Of a DNA stretch of 42,444 nt, positions 24,497 to 33,049 are shown piece by piece. Where the stretch lies: contig JBFWLP010000017.1 of assembly GCA_050252075.1 (NCBI GenBank), positions 1-42,444 of the forward strand. Reading direction: 5' to 3'. Both the position numbers and the translations under genes were made by a program. Source of the DNA: JAAYGT01 sp050252075 (GTDB lineage Bacteria; Pseudomonadota; Gammaproteobacteria; Burkholderiales; Burkholderiaceae_B). The notes under the pieces were generated by a model. That model worked only from the letters and a program-made list of their open reading frames with translations, did not search any database and had not been told where the DNA came from. Numbering within the stretch: position 1 is the first letter of the stretch; every line of letters starts with the position of its first letter.

Positions 24497-25768
24497 TTAG
24501 TCGTAGCTGCGCACGTCGTCGATCACCTTGCCGTCATTGGGCAAACTGCCCGGGGAAACCACTTCCACGTCGGCGCGAAGCTTGGTTACCTCGCGCACCG
24601 TGTCTGCCAGCTGCTGCCGGATATCGCCTGACGCAGGGTCAAGCTCCACCTTCAACACCATGACATCGGCGCCGATCTTTCCCTGCACTTCCAGACGCAC
24701 CTTGCGCACCTGCGGGTGGCGTTTCATGAGACCGGCAATTTGTCCGGGATGCACAAACATGCCCCGCACCTTGGTGGTTTGGTCGGCCCGCCCCATCCAG
24801 CCCCGGATACGCTGATTGGTGCGGCCGCAAGGCGAGGCGCCCGGCATGATGGCGGAGAGATCGCCGGTGCCGAACCGTACGAGCGGATAATCGGGGTTCA
24901 GCGAGGTTACCACAACCTCGCCGACCTCGCCCTCGGGCACAGCCTGACTGGTTCCCGGCCGAACGATCTCCAGGATAAGGTCTTCGTTCACCACCAGCCC
25001 TTCACGGGCCGATGTTTCGTAGGCCATCATGCCCAGATCGGCACTGCCATAAGCCTGGTAGCCGTCGATACCCCGATCGAAGAACCATTGACGCAATGAC
25101 GGGGGAAACGCCTCGCCCGAGAAAAGCGCCCGGCGCAGCGAAGGCAATGTCACTCCCATTTCGTCGGCTTTTTCAAGAATGATTTTCAGGAAGCTGGGCG
25201 TGCCGGTGTAGCCGTCGGGGCGCAAATCGGCAATTACCTGCACCTGTTGCTCGGTTTGGCCGACGCCGCCCGGGAATACCGTACACCCCAGCGCATGGGC
25301 CGCTGTTTCCATCATGGAGCCCGCCGGCGTGAAGTGGTAGGAAAAACAGTTATGCACCAACTGCCCGGCACGAAACCCGGCGGCATACAGTGCGCGGGCA
25401 AAGCCCCAGTAGTCCGGCCGACGGCTTTCCGGCTCGTAGATGGGGCCGGGCGATGAAAAGACCCGGGCGGCCTGCCCCCAGCCCAGCGTGGAAAACCCGC
25501 CAAACACCCGCTCGTTGACCGGCGCACCGGGGTCGGCGTGGGCGCGCGCCTGGCCCTGCGCAGCGAGCAGCTCGCTTTTGCGCACCACGGGTATGGCCTG
25601 CAGGTCGTCGCGCGAACGCAAGGCCGCAATGGCGATGCCCTGCAACTGGCGGTCGATCGCCGGCGCCTGACAACGGGCGGTTTCCAGCGCCTGGGCCAAA
25701 CGTGCGAACAACAGGCGCTCGCGCTCCGGCGCAGGCGCCGCTTCGCGGTCCTCGTAGAAATTGCTCAT
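24497..25768 (-). CDS. PaaK-like AMP-dependent acyl-CoA ligase with altered P-loop
   Basis: Adenylate-forming enzyme of 423 residues, similar in length and order to phenylacetate-CoA ligase PaaK. Seen: GCTVFPGGVGQTEQQVQVIA, YTGTPSFLKIILEKADEMG, FSGEAFPPSLR, GYQAYGSADLG, VVTSLNPDYPLVRFGTGDLS and GRADQTTKVRGMFVHPGQI. The last four are core ANL motifs and support real catalysis. At the usual phosphate-binding loop (SSGTTGKPT in PaaK) this protein has SSPGPIYEP at residues 105-113, without the Thr/Gly-rich loop. The C-terminal lysine region reads LPNDGKVIDDVR. It lies between livF and the Pta gene, so it probably activates a substrate brought in by the ABC transporter. Phenylacetate itself is not indicated; no paa genes are present. 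Confidence 0.82.
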   Translation of the reverse strand: MSNFYEDREAAPAPERERLLFARLAQALETARCQAPAIDRQLQGIAIAALRSRDDLQAIPVVRKSELLAAQGQARAHADPGAPVNERVFGGFSTLGWGQAARVFSSPGPIYEPESRRPDYWGFARALYAAGFRAGQLVHNCFSYHFTPAGSMMETAAHALGCTVFPGGVGQTEQQVQVIADLRPDGYTGTPSFLKIILEKADEMGVTLPSLRRALFSGEAFPPSLRQWFFDRGIDGYQAYGSADLGMMAYETSAREGLVVNEDLILEIVRPGTSQAVPEGEVGEVVVTSLNPDYPLVRFGTGDLSAIMPGASPCGRTNQRIRGWMGRADQTTKVRGMFVHPGQIAGLMKRHPQVRKVRLEVQGKIGADVMVLKVELDPASGDIRQQLADTVREVTKLRADVEVVSPGSLPNDGKVIDDVRSYD

Positions 25769-25782
25769 GGTTAGCTCCCCGG

Positions 25783-26616
25783 TCAGGCAAGCCAGCGCTT
25801 GCGACGTCGGTAGAATTTGGTGTCCCGGAAACTTTTGCGCTCGCCGCTGGAAACGCCCAGATAAAACTCTTTCACGTCTTCGTTTTCGGCAAGCTCTCGC
25901 GCATCGCCGTCCATCATGACGCGGCCATTTTCCAGAATGTAGCCATAATTGGCATAGCGCAACGCTATGTTTGTGTTTTGTTCAGCCAGCAGGAAACTTA
26001 CCCGTTCGCGCTGGTTGAGATCCTTCACGATCTCGAAAATTTCCTCAACGATCTGCGGCGCAAGGCCCATGGACGGCTCGTCGAGAAGAATCATTTTCGG
26101 GTTGGCCATCAATGCGCGACCAATGGCGGTCATTTGCTGCTCGCCCCCCGAGGTATAGCCGGCCTGGCTGGTACGACGCTGCTTCAGGCGCGGAAAGTAC
26201 TCGTAAACCTTGTCCAGGGAGGCACTCAGTTCGCCCCGGCTGATGGCGCGCGTATACGCACCGGTAAGAAGGTTTTCCTCGATGGTCAGGTGGGCGAAGC
26301 AGTGGCGCCCCTCCATGACCTGCACTACGCCCCGCTTGACCAGGTCGGCGGGCGTCAGGCTCTCGATGCGTTCGCCACGGTACTGGATATTGCCCTTGGT
26401 CACGTCGCCGCGCTCGGCCTTGAGCAAGTTCGACACCGCCCGCAGGGTGGTAGTTTTCCCGGCCCCGTTCGCACCCAGTAACGCCACGATTTTCCCTTCG
26501 GGCACGCACAGGGACACCCCTTTCAGCACCAGAATGACGTGGTTGTAAATCACCTCGATACCGTTCACATTCAGAAGAATGTTGGCGTCATCCCTGGCTT
26601 CTGCGTTCGCATTCAT
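25783..26616 (-). CDS. livF: Branched-chain amino acid-type ABC transporter ATP-binding protein LivF
   Basis: One of the two ATPases of a HAAT-type (Liv) importer, 277 residues, slightly long because of short extensions at both ends. Walker A is GANGAGKTTT, the signature is TSGGEQQM (Thr in place of the usual Leu), and Walker B is MILLDEPSMGLAP with the following switch in LLAEQNTN. The segment VVQVMEGRHCFAHLTIEENL is typical of LivF. A basic C-terminal tail (FYRRRKRWLA) is unusual and of unknown role. It lies between the receptor gene and the PaaK-like ligase gene, separate from livG at the other end of the operon. Confidence 0.93.
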   Translation of the reverse strand: MNANAEARDDANILLNVNGIEVIYNHVILVLKGVSLCVPEGKIVALLGANGAGKTTTLRAVSNLLKAERGDVTKGNIQYRGERIESLTPADLVKRGVVQVMEGRHCFAHLTIEENLLTGAYTRAISRGELSASLDKVYEYFPRLKQRRTSQAGYTSGGEQQMTAIGRALMANPKMILLDEPSMGLAPQIVEEIFEIVKDLNQRERVSFLLAEQNTNIALRYANYGYILENGRVMMDGDARELAENEDVKEFYLGVSSGERKSFRDTKFYRRRKRWLA

Positions 26617-26640
26617 ACGTCTGTTCCTGAAATCAAGTCA

Positions 26641-26663
26641 CCCGGCGGCTGCATGCCGCCGGG
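26641..26663 (-). terminator. Strong G+C hairpin between the Liv receptor gene and livF
   Basis: CCCGGCGGC-TGCAT-GCCGCCGGG is a perfect 9-bp stem with a five-base loop, 17 bases past the receptor stop in the direction of transcription and 24 bases before the livF start. No T-run follows. It is probably an RNA-stabilising or attenuating element favouring receptor expression over livF. Confidence 0.6.
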
Positions 26664-26680
26664 CAGGCGGTTACACCGTT

Positions 26681-28003
26681 TTAGCCGCAATTACGAACTT
26701 CAAGCTTCTTCTCCTGGGCGTACTTCTCGCCCAGTTCTTTCACCAGCGGCTCAGTGAATTTCTTGTCGGCCTGATACCAGTCAGACACGATGTTGAATTT
26801 CTTGCCGTCCCACTGAATAATGCGGGCCCAGTCGTCGCCCATGTGATTGGCGCAGCTGGTCTTGACAGGCCGCACCAGATTGCCGAAGCCCAGCTGATCC
26901 AGGCGCTCCTGGGTGAGGTTCAGGTTTTCCAGCCCCCACTGCACTTGCTCGGGCGTGACGTGCTTGCCTTTGCCAAACTTTTCCTGGGCTGTACGCACGG
27001 CTTCCACCAGCAACATGGAAATGATCATGCCGCGGGTATGGGCGATGGTGCCGACGTACTTGCCGGTGGTGTCGGTACCGTTGCCCTTGTCGTACACATG
27101 CGTTTTCAGGTCATCGTGCACCTTGCCACGGTCGGCACTGTTGTGGATGGTAATGCCGTTATAGCCTTTGGCCACCTCGCCCAGATCCTGCACGTCATTT
27201 TCAGAAGCCGCCCACCAAATGGCGTACATTTTGTCGCGGGGGTATCCGACGGCCTGCGCTTCACGAATGGCGGTGGGTGTCATGATGCCCGCGCTCCAGA
27301 GCAGCACGTAATCGGGACGCTTCTGGCGGATCTGGAGCCAGGTGGATTTTTGCTGTACGCCCGGCGCGGTGACCGGATACAGCTGAAGCTCGAAGCCGTT
27401 GGCCTCGGCCCGGGCCTGAAGCAACGGGATCGGCTCTTTCCCATAGGGAGAGTCGTGATACACCAGCGCAATCTTCTTGCCCTTGAGCTTGTCGACCCCC
27501 CCCTCTTTCTTGGCGATATCCTGGATCATGACATCGGCAGCCGTCCAGTAAGTACCCAGAAGCGGGAAGTTCCACTTGAACGCGCGGCCATCCGCCGACT
27601 GGGACAAGCCGTAGCCTACTGTGACGATAGGAATATGATCGACAAACGCCTTGTCGGTCAGCGCAAAGGTAATGCCGGTCGATTGCGTATCGAAGCCCGA
27701 TGCGCCGCCGAATTTGCCCTTCAGGCGCTCGTAGCACTCCACCCCTTTGTCGGTGGCATACGCGGTTTCACATTCCTCGTAGACAATCTTTACACCGTTG
27801 ATACCGCCGTCGCGGGCGTTCACCAGTTTCAGGTAATCCATTTTGCCGTCGGCCCACGGGATACCCAACGGCGCAAACGAGCCCGTACGATAAGCCAGCA
27901 GCGGAATGAACTGCTCGTCGGCCGCGGCTGCCGGAAGCGAAGCCGTTGCCAGGGTGCCTGCAACAGCAAACATCGCCGCTGCCAATTTGAATGAACGTTT
28001 CAT
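26681..28003 (-). CDS. HAAT-type ABC transporter periplasmic substrate-binding protein (LivK-like)
   Basis: Periplasmic receptor of 440 residues, longer than classical LivK (about 370) and of the kind found with acyl-CoA ligase-linked Liv transporters. The start at 28003 is fixed by AGGAGG 8 bases upstream and a signal peptide (MKRSFKLAAAMFAVAGTLAT, cleavage near AAA-DEQF). A longer frame to 28090 is not needed. Type I periplasmic-binding fold features: FIPLLAYRTGSFAPLGIPWA, GGINGVKIVYEECETAYATD, KKIALVYHDSPYGKEPIPLL and VLLWSAGIMTPTAIREAQAV. The C-terminus (EVRNCG) leaves a terminal Cys. Ligand unknown; aromatic or fatty acids are possible given the two ligases. Confidence 0.9.
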   Translation of the reverse strand: MKRSFKLAAAMFAVAGTLATASLPAAAADEQFIPLLAYRTGSFAPLGIPWADGKMDYLKLVNARDGGINGVKIVYEECETAYATDKGVECYERLKGKFGGASGFDTQSTGITFALTDKAFVDHIPIVTVGYGLSQSADGRAFKWNFPLLGTYWTAADVMIQDIAKKEGGVDKLKGKKIALVYHDSPYGKEPIPLLQARAEANGFELQLYPVTAPGVQQKSTWLQIRQKRPDYVLLWSAGIMTPTAIREAQAVGYPRDKMYAIWWAASENDVQDLGEVAKGYNGITIHNSADRGKVHDDLKTHVYDKGNGTDTTGKYVGTIAHTRGMIISMLLVEAVRTAQEKFGKGKHVTPEQVQWGLENLNLTQERLDQLGFGNLVRPVKTSCANHMGDDWARIIQWDGKKFNIVSDWYQADKKFTEPLVKELGEKYAQEKKLEVRNCG

Positions 28004-28104
28004 CTCCAAGTCCTCCTGAGGGTGTCTGAATGCACCGTTTTTTGGCGGTACGCGAAGACGCACCACCGGGTTTGAACAACAAATGAACAAAAACCTACTA
28101 CAAC

Positions 28105-29169
28105 CTAGTGCGGGAACGGCCAGATGCGCAGCTTCTCTTTGCCAATGCTCCAGAGCCTGGCCAGCCCGTGCGGCTCCACGATAAGGAAGAACACAATCAG
28201 CGCACCGAACACCATATGCTCGATGTGCGCGGCGGTATCGACCCCCAGCGGCAACCCCAGCATATGGGGAACATTGGTGAGAAAAACGGGCAACAACACC
28301 ATGAACGCCGCACCGAAGAAACTGCCCACAATGGAACCCAGCCCGCCGATAATGACGATGAACAGCAACTGCAGCGACCGATTCAGATCAAAGGCCAGCG
28401 GCTCCCACGAACCCAGGTGCACATAGGCCCACAGCGCGCCGGCCACCCCGATAATGAAGGAACTGACGGCAAACGCGGTGAGCTTGGCGTACATGGGGCG
28501 AATGCCGATCACTTCCGCCGCGACGTCCATGTCGCGGATGGCCATCCATTGCCGCCCGATGGCGCCCCTGACGAGGTTCTTGGCCAACACGGCAAACACC
28601 ACCACGAAGATCAGCACGAACAGATACTTTTGCCAGGGCGCCTGCACCGGCAGGCCGAAGGCCTCTAGGGCGGGTACCGACACGTTGCCCGACGACGAAT
28701 AGTTGGTGAAGTAAGGAATGCGCAGGAAGGCCCAGTCGATGAAAAACTGTGCCGCCAGCGTGGTGACCGCCAGATACAGCCCGCGGATACGCAAACTGGG
28801 AATACCAAAGATGACGCCCACCAGGGTGGCAAAGACCCCGCCCAGCAGAATCTGCGCCACCAGGGGCATGTCCGGAATTCGGACACCGAAATTCCAGGCG
28901 GCATACGCGCCCACCGCCATGAAAGCACCGGAGCCGATGGAAATCTGCCCGCAATACCCCACCAGAATGTTCAGGCCGATCGCCGCCAGCGAGAGAATCA
29001 GGAAGGGGATAAGAATGGCCTGCAGAAAGTAATCGGACGCCAGACCGGGAACGATCAGAAACGCGACAAGCAGCAGGCCGAATATGAACACCCGATCTTG
29101 CCGGATAGGAAAGATCTGCTGGTCGGACCGGTAGGTGCTTTTGAATTGTCCGTTTTCACGATAAAACAT
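28105..29169 (-). CDS. livM: Branched-chain amino acid-type ABC transporter permease LivM
   Basis: Inner-membrane permease of 354 residues with about ten hydrophobic segments. Family signs: AAIGLNILVGYCGQISIGSG, FGIPSLRIRGLYLAVTTLAA, RDMDVAAEVIGIRPMYAKLT (the cytoplasmic EAA-like coupling loop) and IIGGLGSIVGSFFGAAF. It lies between livH (26-base gap) and the receptor gene (101-base gap). The N-terminal 25 residues are hydrophilic and precede the first helix. Confidence 0.94.
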   Translation of the reverse strand: MFYRENGQFKSTYRSDQQIFPIRQDRVFIFGLLLVAFLIVPGLASDYFLQAILIPFLILSLAAIGLNILVGYCGQISIGSGAFMAVGAYAAWNFGVRIPDMPLVAQILLGGVFATLVGVIFGIPSLRIRGLYLAVTTLAAQFFIDWAFLRIPYFTNYSSSGNVSVPALEAFGLPVQAPWQKYLFVLIFVVVFAVLAKNLVRGAIGRQWMAIRDMDVAAEVIGIRPMYAKLTAFAVSSFIIGVAGALWAYVHLGSWEPLAFDLNRSLQLLFIVIIGGLGSIVGSFFGAAFMVLLPVFLTNVPHMLGLPLGVDTAAHIEHMVFGALIVFFLIVEPHGLARLWSIGKEKLRIWPFPH

Positions 29170-29195
29170 AATAGTTACCTGCCTTGTAGGATCGC

Positions 29196-30125
29196 TTACA
29201 CACGGTCGATGATTTTTTCGCCGAACAGCCCCTGAGGCCTGAACAGCAAGAACACCAACGCCAGCACATAGGCGAACCAGATTTCGATCCCGCCGCCGAC
29301 GAATGGGCCCAGATAAACTTCAGAGAGCTTTTCGCCCACACCGATGATCAAGCCGCCGATAATGGCACCCGGCACCGAGGTAAGGCCGCCCAGAATCACC
29401 ACGGGCAAGGCACGCAGGGCGGCAGTGGACAGCGTGAACTGCACACCGAACTTCGACCCCCAGATAATGCCGGCCACCAGCGCCACCAGGCCGGCCACGG
29501 TCCAGACCACCACCCAGATGCGGTTTAAAGGAATACCAATGGACTGGGCCGCCTGATGGTCATCGGCCACGGCCCGCAACGCCCGGCCGGTGGGGGTGTA
29601 CTGGAAGAAGAAGGCCAGCAGGGCAACCAGCAATGCCGCCACCAGCGCAGCGGTAAGGTCTTCCAGGCTGATCAGTATGCCGCCCTCGAAGGTGGAGTCC
29701 AGTATGAAAGCGGGGTCTTTGGGCATACCGACATCGATCGAGTACACCGCGCTGCCGAAGATGATCTGCCCCATGCCGTCCAGGAAGTAGGCGATGCCGA
29801 TCGTCGCCATGAGCAGTGTGGTGCCTTCCTGGTTCACCAGGTAGCGCAAGGCCCAGCGTTCGATGGCAACGGCAATGAGCCACATGAACACCGCACCCAC
29901 CATGAAGGCGAGCACATTGGCGATGAATTTGCTTTCGATGCCCAGCCACAGGGGAATCCATTCGGAAAACCGGGCCATCGCCAGCGCGGCGATGAGCACC
30001 ATGGCCCCCTGGGCAAAGTTGAAGACGCCCGAGGCCTTGAAAATAAGAACGAAACCCAGCGCAACCAGCGCATAAAGCATACCGGTCATCAAGCCGCCAA
30101 ATAAGGTTTCCAGGAAAAATGCCAT
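29196..30125 (-). CDS. livH: Branched-chain amino acid-type ABC transporter permease LivH
   Basis: Inner-membrane permease of 309 residues that pairs with LivM. The start at 30125 (MAFFLETLFGGLMTGMLYAL) is chosen because AAGGA lies 8 bases upstream and all LivH proteins begin this way; the longer frame to 30269 would read through livG. Seen: ALGFVLIFKASGVFNFAQGA, the coupling loop GRALRAVADDHQAAQSIGIP, and VVILGGLTSVPGAIIGGLII. It follows livG by 16 bases. Confidence 0.95.
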   Translation of the reverse strand: MAFFLETLFGGLMTGMLYALVALGFVLIFKASGVFNFAQGAMVLIAALAMARFSEWIPLWLGIESKFIANVLAFMVGAVFMWLIAVAIERWALRYLVNQEGTTLLMATIGIAYFLDGMGQIIFGSAVYSIDVGMPKDPAFILDSTFEGGILISLEDLTAALVAALLVALLAFFFQYTPTGRALRAVADDHQAAQSIGIPLNRIWVVVWTVAGLVALVAGIIWGSKFGVQFTLSTAALRALPVVILGGLTSVPGAIIGGLIIGVGEKLSEVYLGPFVGGGIEIWFAYVLALVFLLFRPQGLFGEKIIDRV

Positions 30126-30141
30126 GGTCGTGTTCCTTGAA

Positions 30142-30939
30142 TTAGTGGCCGGCGCCAAGATAGGCGCGAATGACATCGGGGTTCTGCCGGACTTCGTCGG
30201 GAGGACCGTCACCGATTTTCTTGCCGTAATCGAGCACGACGACACGGTCGGAGATATCCATGACCACACCCATGTCGTGCTCGATCAGGACAATGGTGGT
30301 TCCGTATTCGTCGTTCACATCGAGAATGAACCGGCTCATGTCCTGCTTTTCTTCGATATTCATGCCGGCCATGGGCTCATCGAGCAGCAACATGCGAGGC
30401 TCCATGGCCAGGGCCCGGCCCAGGTCGACGCGCTTTTGCAGACCGTACGGCAGCCGGCCCACCGGTGTTTTCCGGTAAGCCTGGATTTCCAGGAAGTCGA
30501 TGATGTTTTCCACCACTTCGCGATGGGCTATTTCTTCCTTCTCGGCGGACCCCAGGCGAAACGCCTGCGCCAGTACACCGCTTTTCATGCGCAGGTTGCG
30601 CCCGGTCATGATGTTGTCGAGCACGCTCATGCCCTTGAACAAGGCCAGGTTCTGGAAGGTGCGGGCCACCCCCATTTCGGCCGCCCGGCGCGAGCTCATT
30701 TTGGTGAACCTTTTTCCGTCGAAGGTAATTTCACCCTGCTGCGGGGTATATACCCCGTTGATCACGTTCAGCATGGAGCTTTTGCCTGCCCCGTTAGGAC
30801 CGATGATGGCGCGGATCTCGTGCTCGCGCACATCGAACGAAATATCGGTCAGTGCTTTGACTCCGCCAAATGATAACGAGATGCCTTTCATTTCGAGCAG
30901 CACGTCGCCAATGCGGGTATCGCGTGTATCCTGGGTCAT
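30142..30939 (-). CDS. livG: Branched-chain amino acid-type ABC transporter ATP-binding protein LivG
   Basis: Second ATPase of the Liv-type importer, 265 residues. Walker A is GPNGAGKSS, Walker B is MLLLDEPMAGM with the switch LIEHDMGVVM. The signature region reads LPYGLQKRVDLGRAL, the degenerate form normal for LivG. ARTFQNLALFKGMSVLDNIM is also typical. The ATG overlaps the TAA of the acyl-CoA synthetase gene by one base (TAATG), so the two are translationally coupled. That coupling is good evidence that ligase and transporter work on the same compound. Confidence 0.94.
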   Translation of the reverse strand: MTQDTRDTRIGDVLLEMKGISLSFGGVKALTDISFDVREHEIRAIIGPNGAGKSSMLNVINGVYTPQQGEITFDGKRFTKMSSRRAAEMGVARTFQNLALFKGMSVLDNIMTGRNLRMKSGVLAQAFRLGSAEKEEIAHREVVENIIDFLEIQAYRKTPVGRLPYGLQKRVDLGRALAMEPRMLLLDEPMAGMNIEEKQDMSRFILDVNDEYGTTIVLIEHDMGVVMDISDRVVVLDYGKKIGDGPPDEVRQNPDVIRAYLGAGH

Positions 30940-32915
30940 TAGGCAGCCTTCTTGGTGTTGCTTGGGTAAACGGTGGCGGTTTCAATGCGCAGGTCGGCCG
31001 CGATCTGGCCCTTGCGGCCGTCTTCAAATTTCACCTCGGTTTCAATGTACTGGTTGCTGCGCCCCTCGAACAGCGCTTCGACCAGCACGCCGTACTTCTG
31101 CGCAATGAAGGCGCGGCGAACCTTGCGTGTACGGGTAAGCTCATCGTCATCGGGATCCAGTTCCTTGTGCAGGATAAGGAAACGATAAACCTGCGAGGCG
31201 GCCAGTTGCGGGTCGCCGGCCAGATCGGCATTGACCTGGTTGACGCAGTCGCGCAGCAGCTCGTAGACCTCGGGCTTGCCGGCCAGATCGGTATAGCCGG
31301 CGTACGGCAGGCCGCGCCGCTCGGCCCAGTTGCCCACGGCTTCCAGATCGATATTGATGAACGCGCACACTTCGGAACGGTTCGCGCCGAAGGCCACGGC
31401 CTCCTTGATGTACTGGAAGAACTTGAGCTTGTTTTCAATGTACTTGGGAGCGAACAGACTGCCGTCGGCCAGCTTGCCGACGTCTTTGGCGCGGTCAATG
31501 ATCTTGAGCTGCCCGTCGGCATCCAGATAACCGGCGTCGCCCGTGTGGTACCAGCCGTCGTCGGTGTAGGCTTCTGCGGTGGCTTCGGGGTTCTGGTAGT
31601 ACTCTTTGAACAGGCCGGGGCTTTTCACCTGGATTTCGCCATTCTCGGCGACACGGATATCCACACCCTGCACCGGCGGCCCCACCGTATCGGCGCGCAC
31701 CTGACCGTCGGCCTGCACACACACAAACACCGAGGTTTCCGTCGACCCGTACAGCTGCTTCAGATTGATACCAATGGAGCGGTAGAACACGAAAAGATCG
31801 GGCCCGATGGCTTCACCGGCGGTGTAGGCAACCCGCACACGGCTCATACCCAGCGCATTGCGCAACGGCCCGTACACCAGAAAGTCGCCAATGGCGTACT
31901 TGAACTTGTCGAGGGCGGACACCGTGGGGTCTTTGTCGAGAATGCGCACACCCACGCGCTTGGCCAGCTTCATGCAGCGGTGAAACAGACGGCGCTTGAG
32001 CGCGCTGGCATCTTCCATGCGGATCATGACATGCGTCAGCAACCCTTCCAGCACGCGCGGCGGTGCAAAATAATAGGTGGGACCGATATCGTGCATATCG
32101 ATCGACACCGTGTTCGGAGATTCAGGATGATTCACCGTGAAACCGGTCACAATGAACTGCGTGTATGAAAACATGTTCTGCCCGATCCACGCGGGTGGCA
32201 GATAGGCCAGAACCTCTTCCCTGTCGGTGAGCTTTTCAAATTCCTGAATCGCCAGGGCACGGTCGATCAGGGCATTGTGCGTCAGCACCACACCCTTGGG
32301 CTTGCCCGTTGTGCCCGACGTATAGAACATGGCGGCCGTATCGTGGGGGCCGAGGGCGTTGATCGCGTTTGTAACGTAGTCGGGATGCGCCTTTCGGTGC
32401 TCGGCGCCGCGCTGCATCAGCGCATCGAACCCCAGCAGCTTGGCATCGTTATAGTTGCGCAGGCCGCGGGGATCATCGTAGACCACCGTTTGCATGGCCG
32501 GACACTGGGGGCTGATCTCGAGCATTTTGTCGACCTGCTCCTGGTCTTCCACCACGGCAACGCGCACTTCGGCGTCTTGCAGAACGTAGAGCATTTCAGC
32601 CGCCACGGCGTCCTGGTACAAGGGGACGGGAATGGCGCCAAGCGCCTGGGCTGCCATCATGGCAAGGTACAGCCGGGGCCGGTTCTCGCCTACAATAGCC
32701 ACGTGCTGGCCGGCCGTGACGCCCAGCGTAGCCATGCCGTGGGCAAGCAGTTCGGCCTGCTGTGCCACATCGTGCCACGTCAAGGTTTGCCAGATACCTA
32801 GATCTTTTTCACGTATTGCCGGGCGCGACCCACGCACACTGGCGTGGTGCTGTACCCAGCGCGGGAACGTATCGGGTAATGCAGACGGACTCTGCCTATC
32901 CTGATTCAATGCCAC
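30939..32915 (-). CDS. AMP-dependent long-chain-type acyl-CoA synthetase
   Basis: Adenylate-forming ligase of 658 residues, the size and type of long-chain fatty acyl-CoA synthetases. Motifs: P-loop AAMFYTSGTTGKPKGVVLTH, LAYLPPAWIGQNMFSYTQFI, KQLYGSTETSVF, DDGWYHTGDAGYLDADGQLK and the late motif IDRAKDVGKLADGSLFAPKY, in which the usual Arg/Lys region is kept. The start is a GTG at 32915 with GGAGGAG 6 bases upstream. It heads the long minus-strand operon, directly upstream of livG. It probably charges the acid imported by LivGHMF and its receptor; the chain type is not known. It carries a normal P-loop, unlike the PaaK-like ligase lower in the operon. Confidence 0.92.
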   Translation of the reverse strand: MALNQDRQSPSALPDTFPRWVQHHASVRGSRPAIREKDLGIWQTLTWHDVAQQAELLAHGMATLGVTAGQHVAIVGENRPRLYLAMMAAQALGAIPVPLYQDAVAAEMLYVLQDAEVRVAVVEDQEQVDKMLEISPQCPAMQTVVYDDPRGLRNYNDAKLLGFDALMQRGAEHRKAHPDYVTNAINALGPHDTAAMFYTSGTTGKPKGVVLTHNALIDRALAIQEFEKLTDREEVLAYLPPAWIGQNMFSYTQFIVTGFTVNHPESPNTVSIDMHDIGPTYYFAPPRVLEGLLTHVMIRMEDASALKRRLFHRCMKLAKRVGVRILDKDPTVSALDKFKYAIGDFLVYGPLRNALGMSRVRVAYTAGEAIGPDLFVFYRSIGINLKQLYGSTETSVFVCVQADGQVRADTVGPPVQGVDIRVAENGEIQVKSPGLFKEYYQNPEATAEAYTDDGWYHTGDAGYLDADGQLKIIDRAKDVGKLADGSLFAPKYIENKLKFFQYIKEAVAFGANRSEVCAFINIDLEAVGNWAERRGLPYAGYTDLAGKPEVYELLRDCVNQVNADLAGDPQLAASQVYRFLILHKELDPDDDELTRTRKVRRAFIAQKYGVLVEALFEGRSNQYIETEVKFEDGRKGQIAADLRIETATVYPSNTKKAA

Positions 32916-32994
32916 GGTGTCTCCTCCAGGCAGACTACTTGCCCCTTGTGGGGAATTATGTGTTGTTGGCTAGTACTGCTGTGTGGTGTCGAAT

Positions 32995-33023
32995 AATTTA
33001 GACGTAAAGGTATCGGTTCTCAA
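32995..33023 (-). promoter_or_regulatory. Sigma-70-type promoter for the ligase/Liv operon
   Basis: Reading the minus strand, TTGAGA (33023-33018) and TAAATT (33000-32995) are separated by exactly 17 bases, giving a credible -35/-10 pair. Transcription would start near 32988, about 73 bases before the GTG of the ligase gene. The 16-bp palindrome at 33034-33049 lies just upstream of the -35 element. Confidence 0.6.
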
Positions 33024-33033
33024 TTTGTTTAAC

Positions 33034-33049
33034 TGTCACGAACGTGACA
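33034..33049. promoter_or_regulatory. Perfect 16-bp palindrome, putative Crp/Fnr-family operator
   Basis: TGTCACG-AA-CGTGACA is a perfect dyad in the divergent region between the ligase operon and the Crp/Fnr-type gene. It is reminiscent of Crp/Fnr-family sites but differs from the CRP (TGTGA-N6-TCACA) and FNR (TTGAT-N4-ATCAA) consensus. It ends 11 bases upstream of the operon's -35 element and 27 bases before the regulator's start. It could both activate the operon and control the regulator's own gene. Confidence 0.6.

Noticed and set aside
29344..30104. Overlapping antisense frames across livH, considered as possible small proteins
   Set aside because: They have no start signals or domains and oppose a conserved permease.
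30870..32168. Plus-strand open frame of 432 codons opposite the acyl-CoA synthetase gene
   Set aside because: The synthetase on the minus strand carries all ANL motifs; the opposing frame shows none of any family.
32942..32953. CCCC-TTGT-GGGG mini-hairpin in the leader of the acyl-CoA synthetase gene, considered as a regulatory RNA element
   Set aside because: A 4-bp stem is too short to separate from chance, and no alternative structure around the ribosome site was seen.
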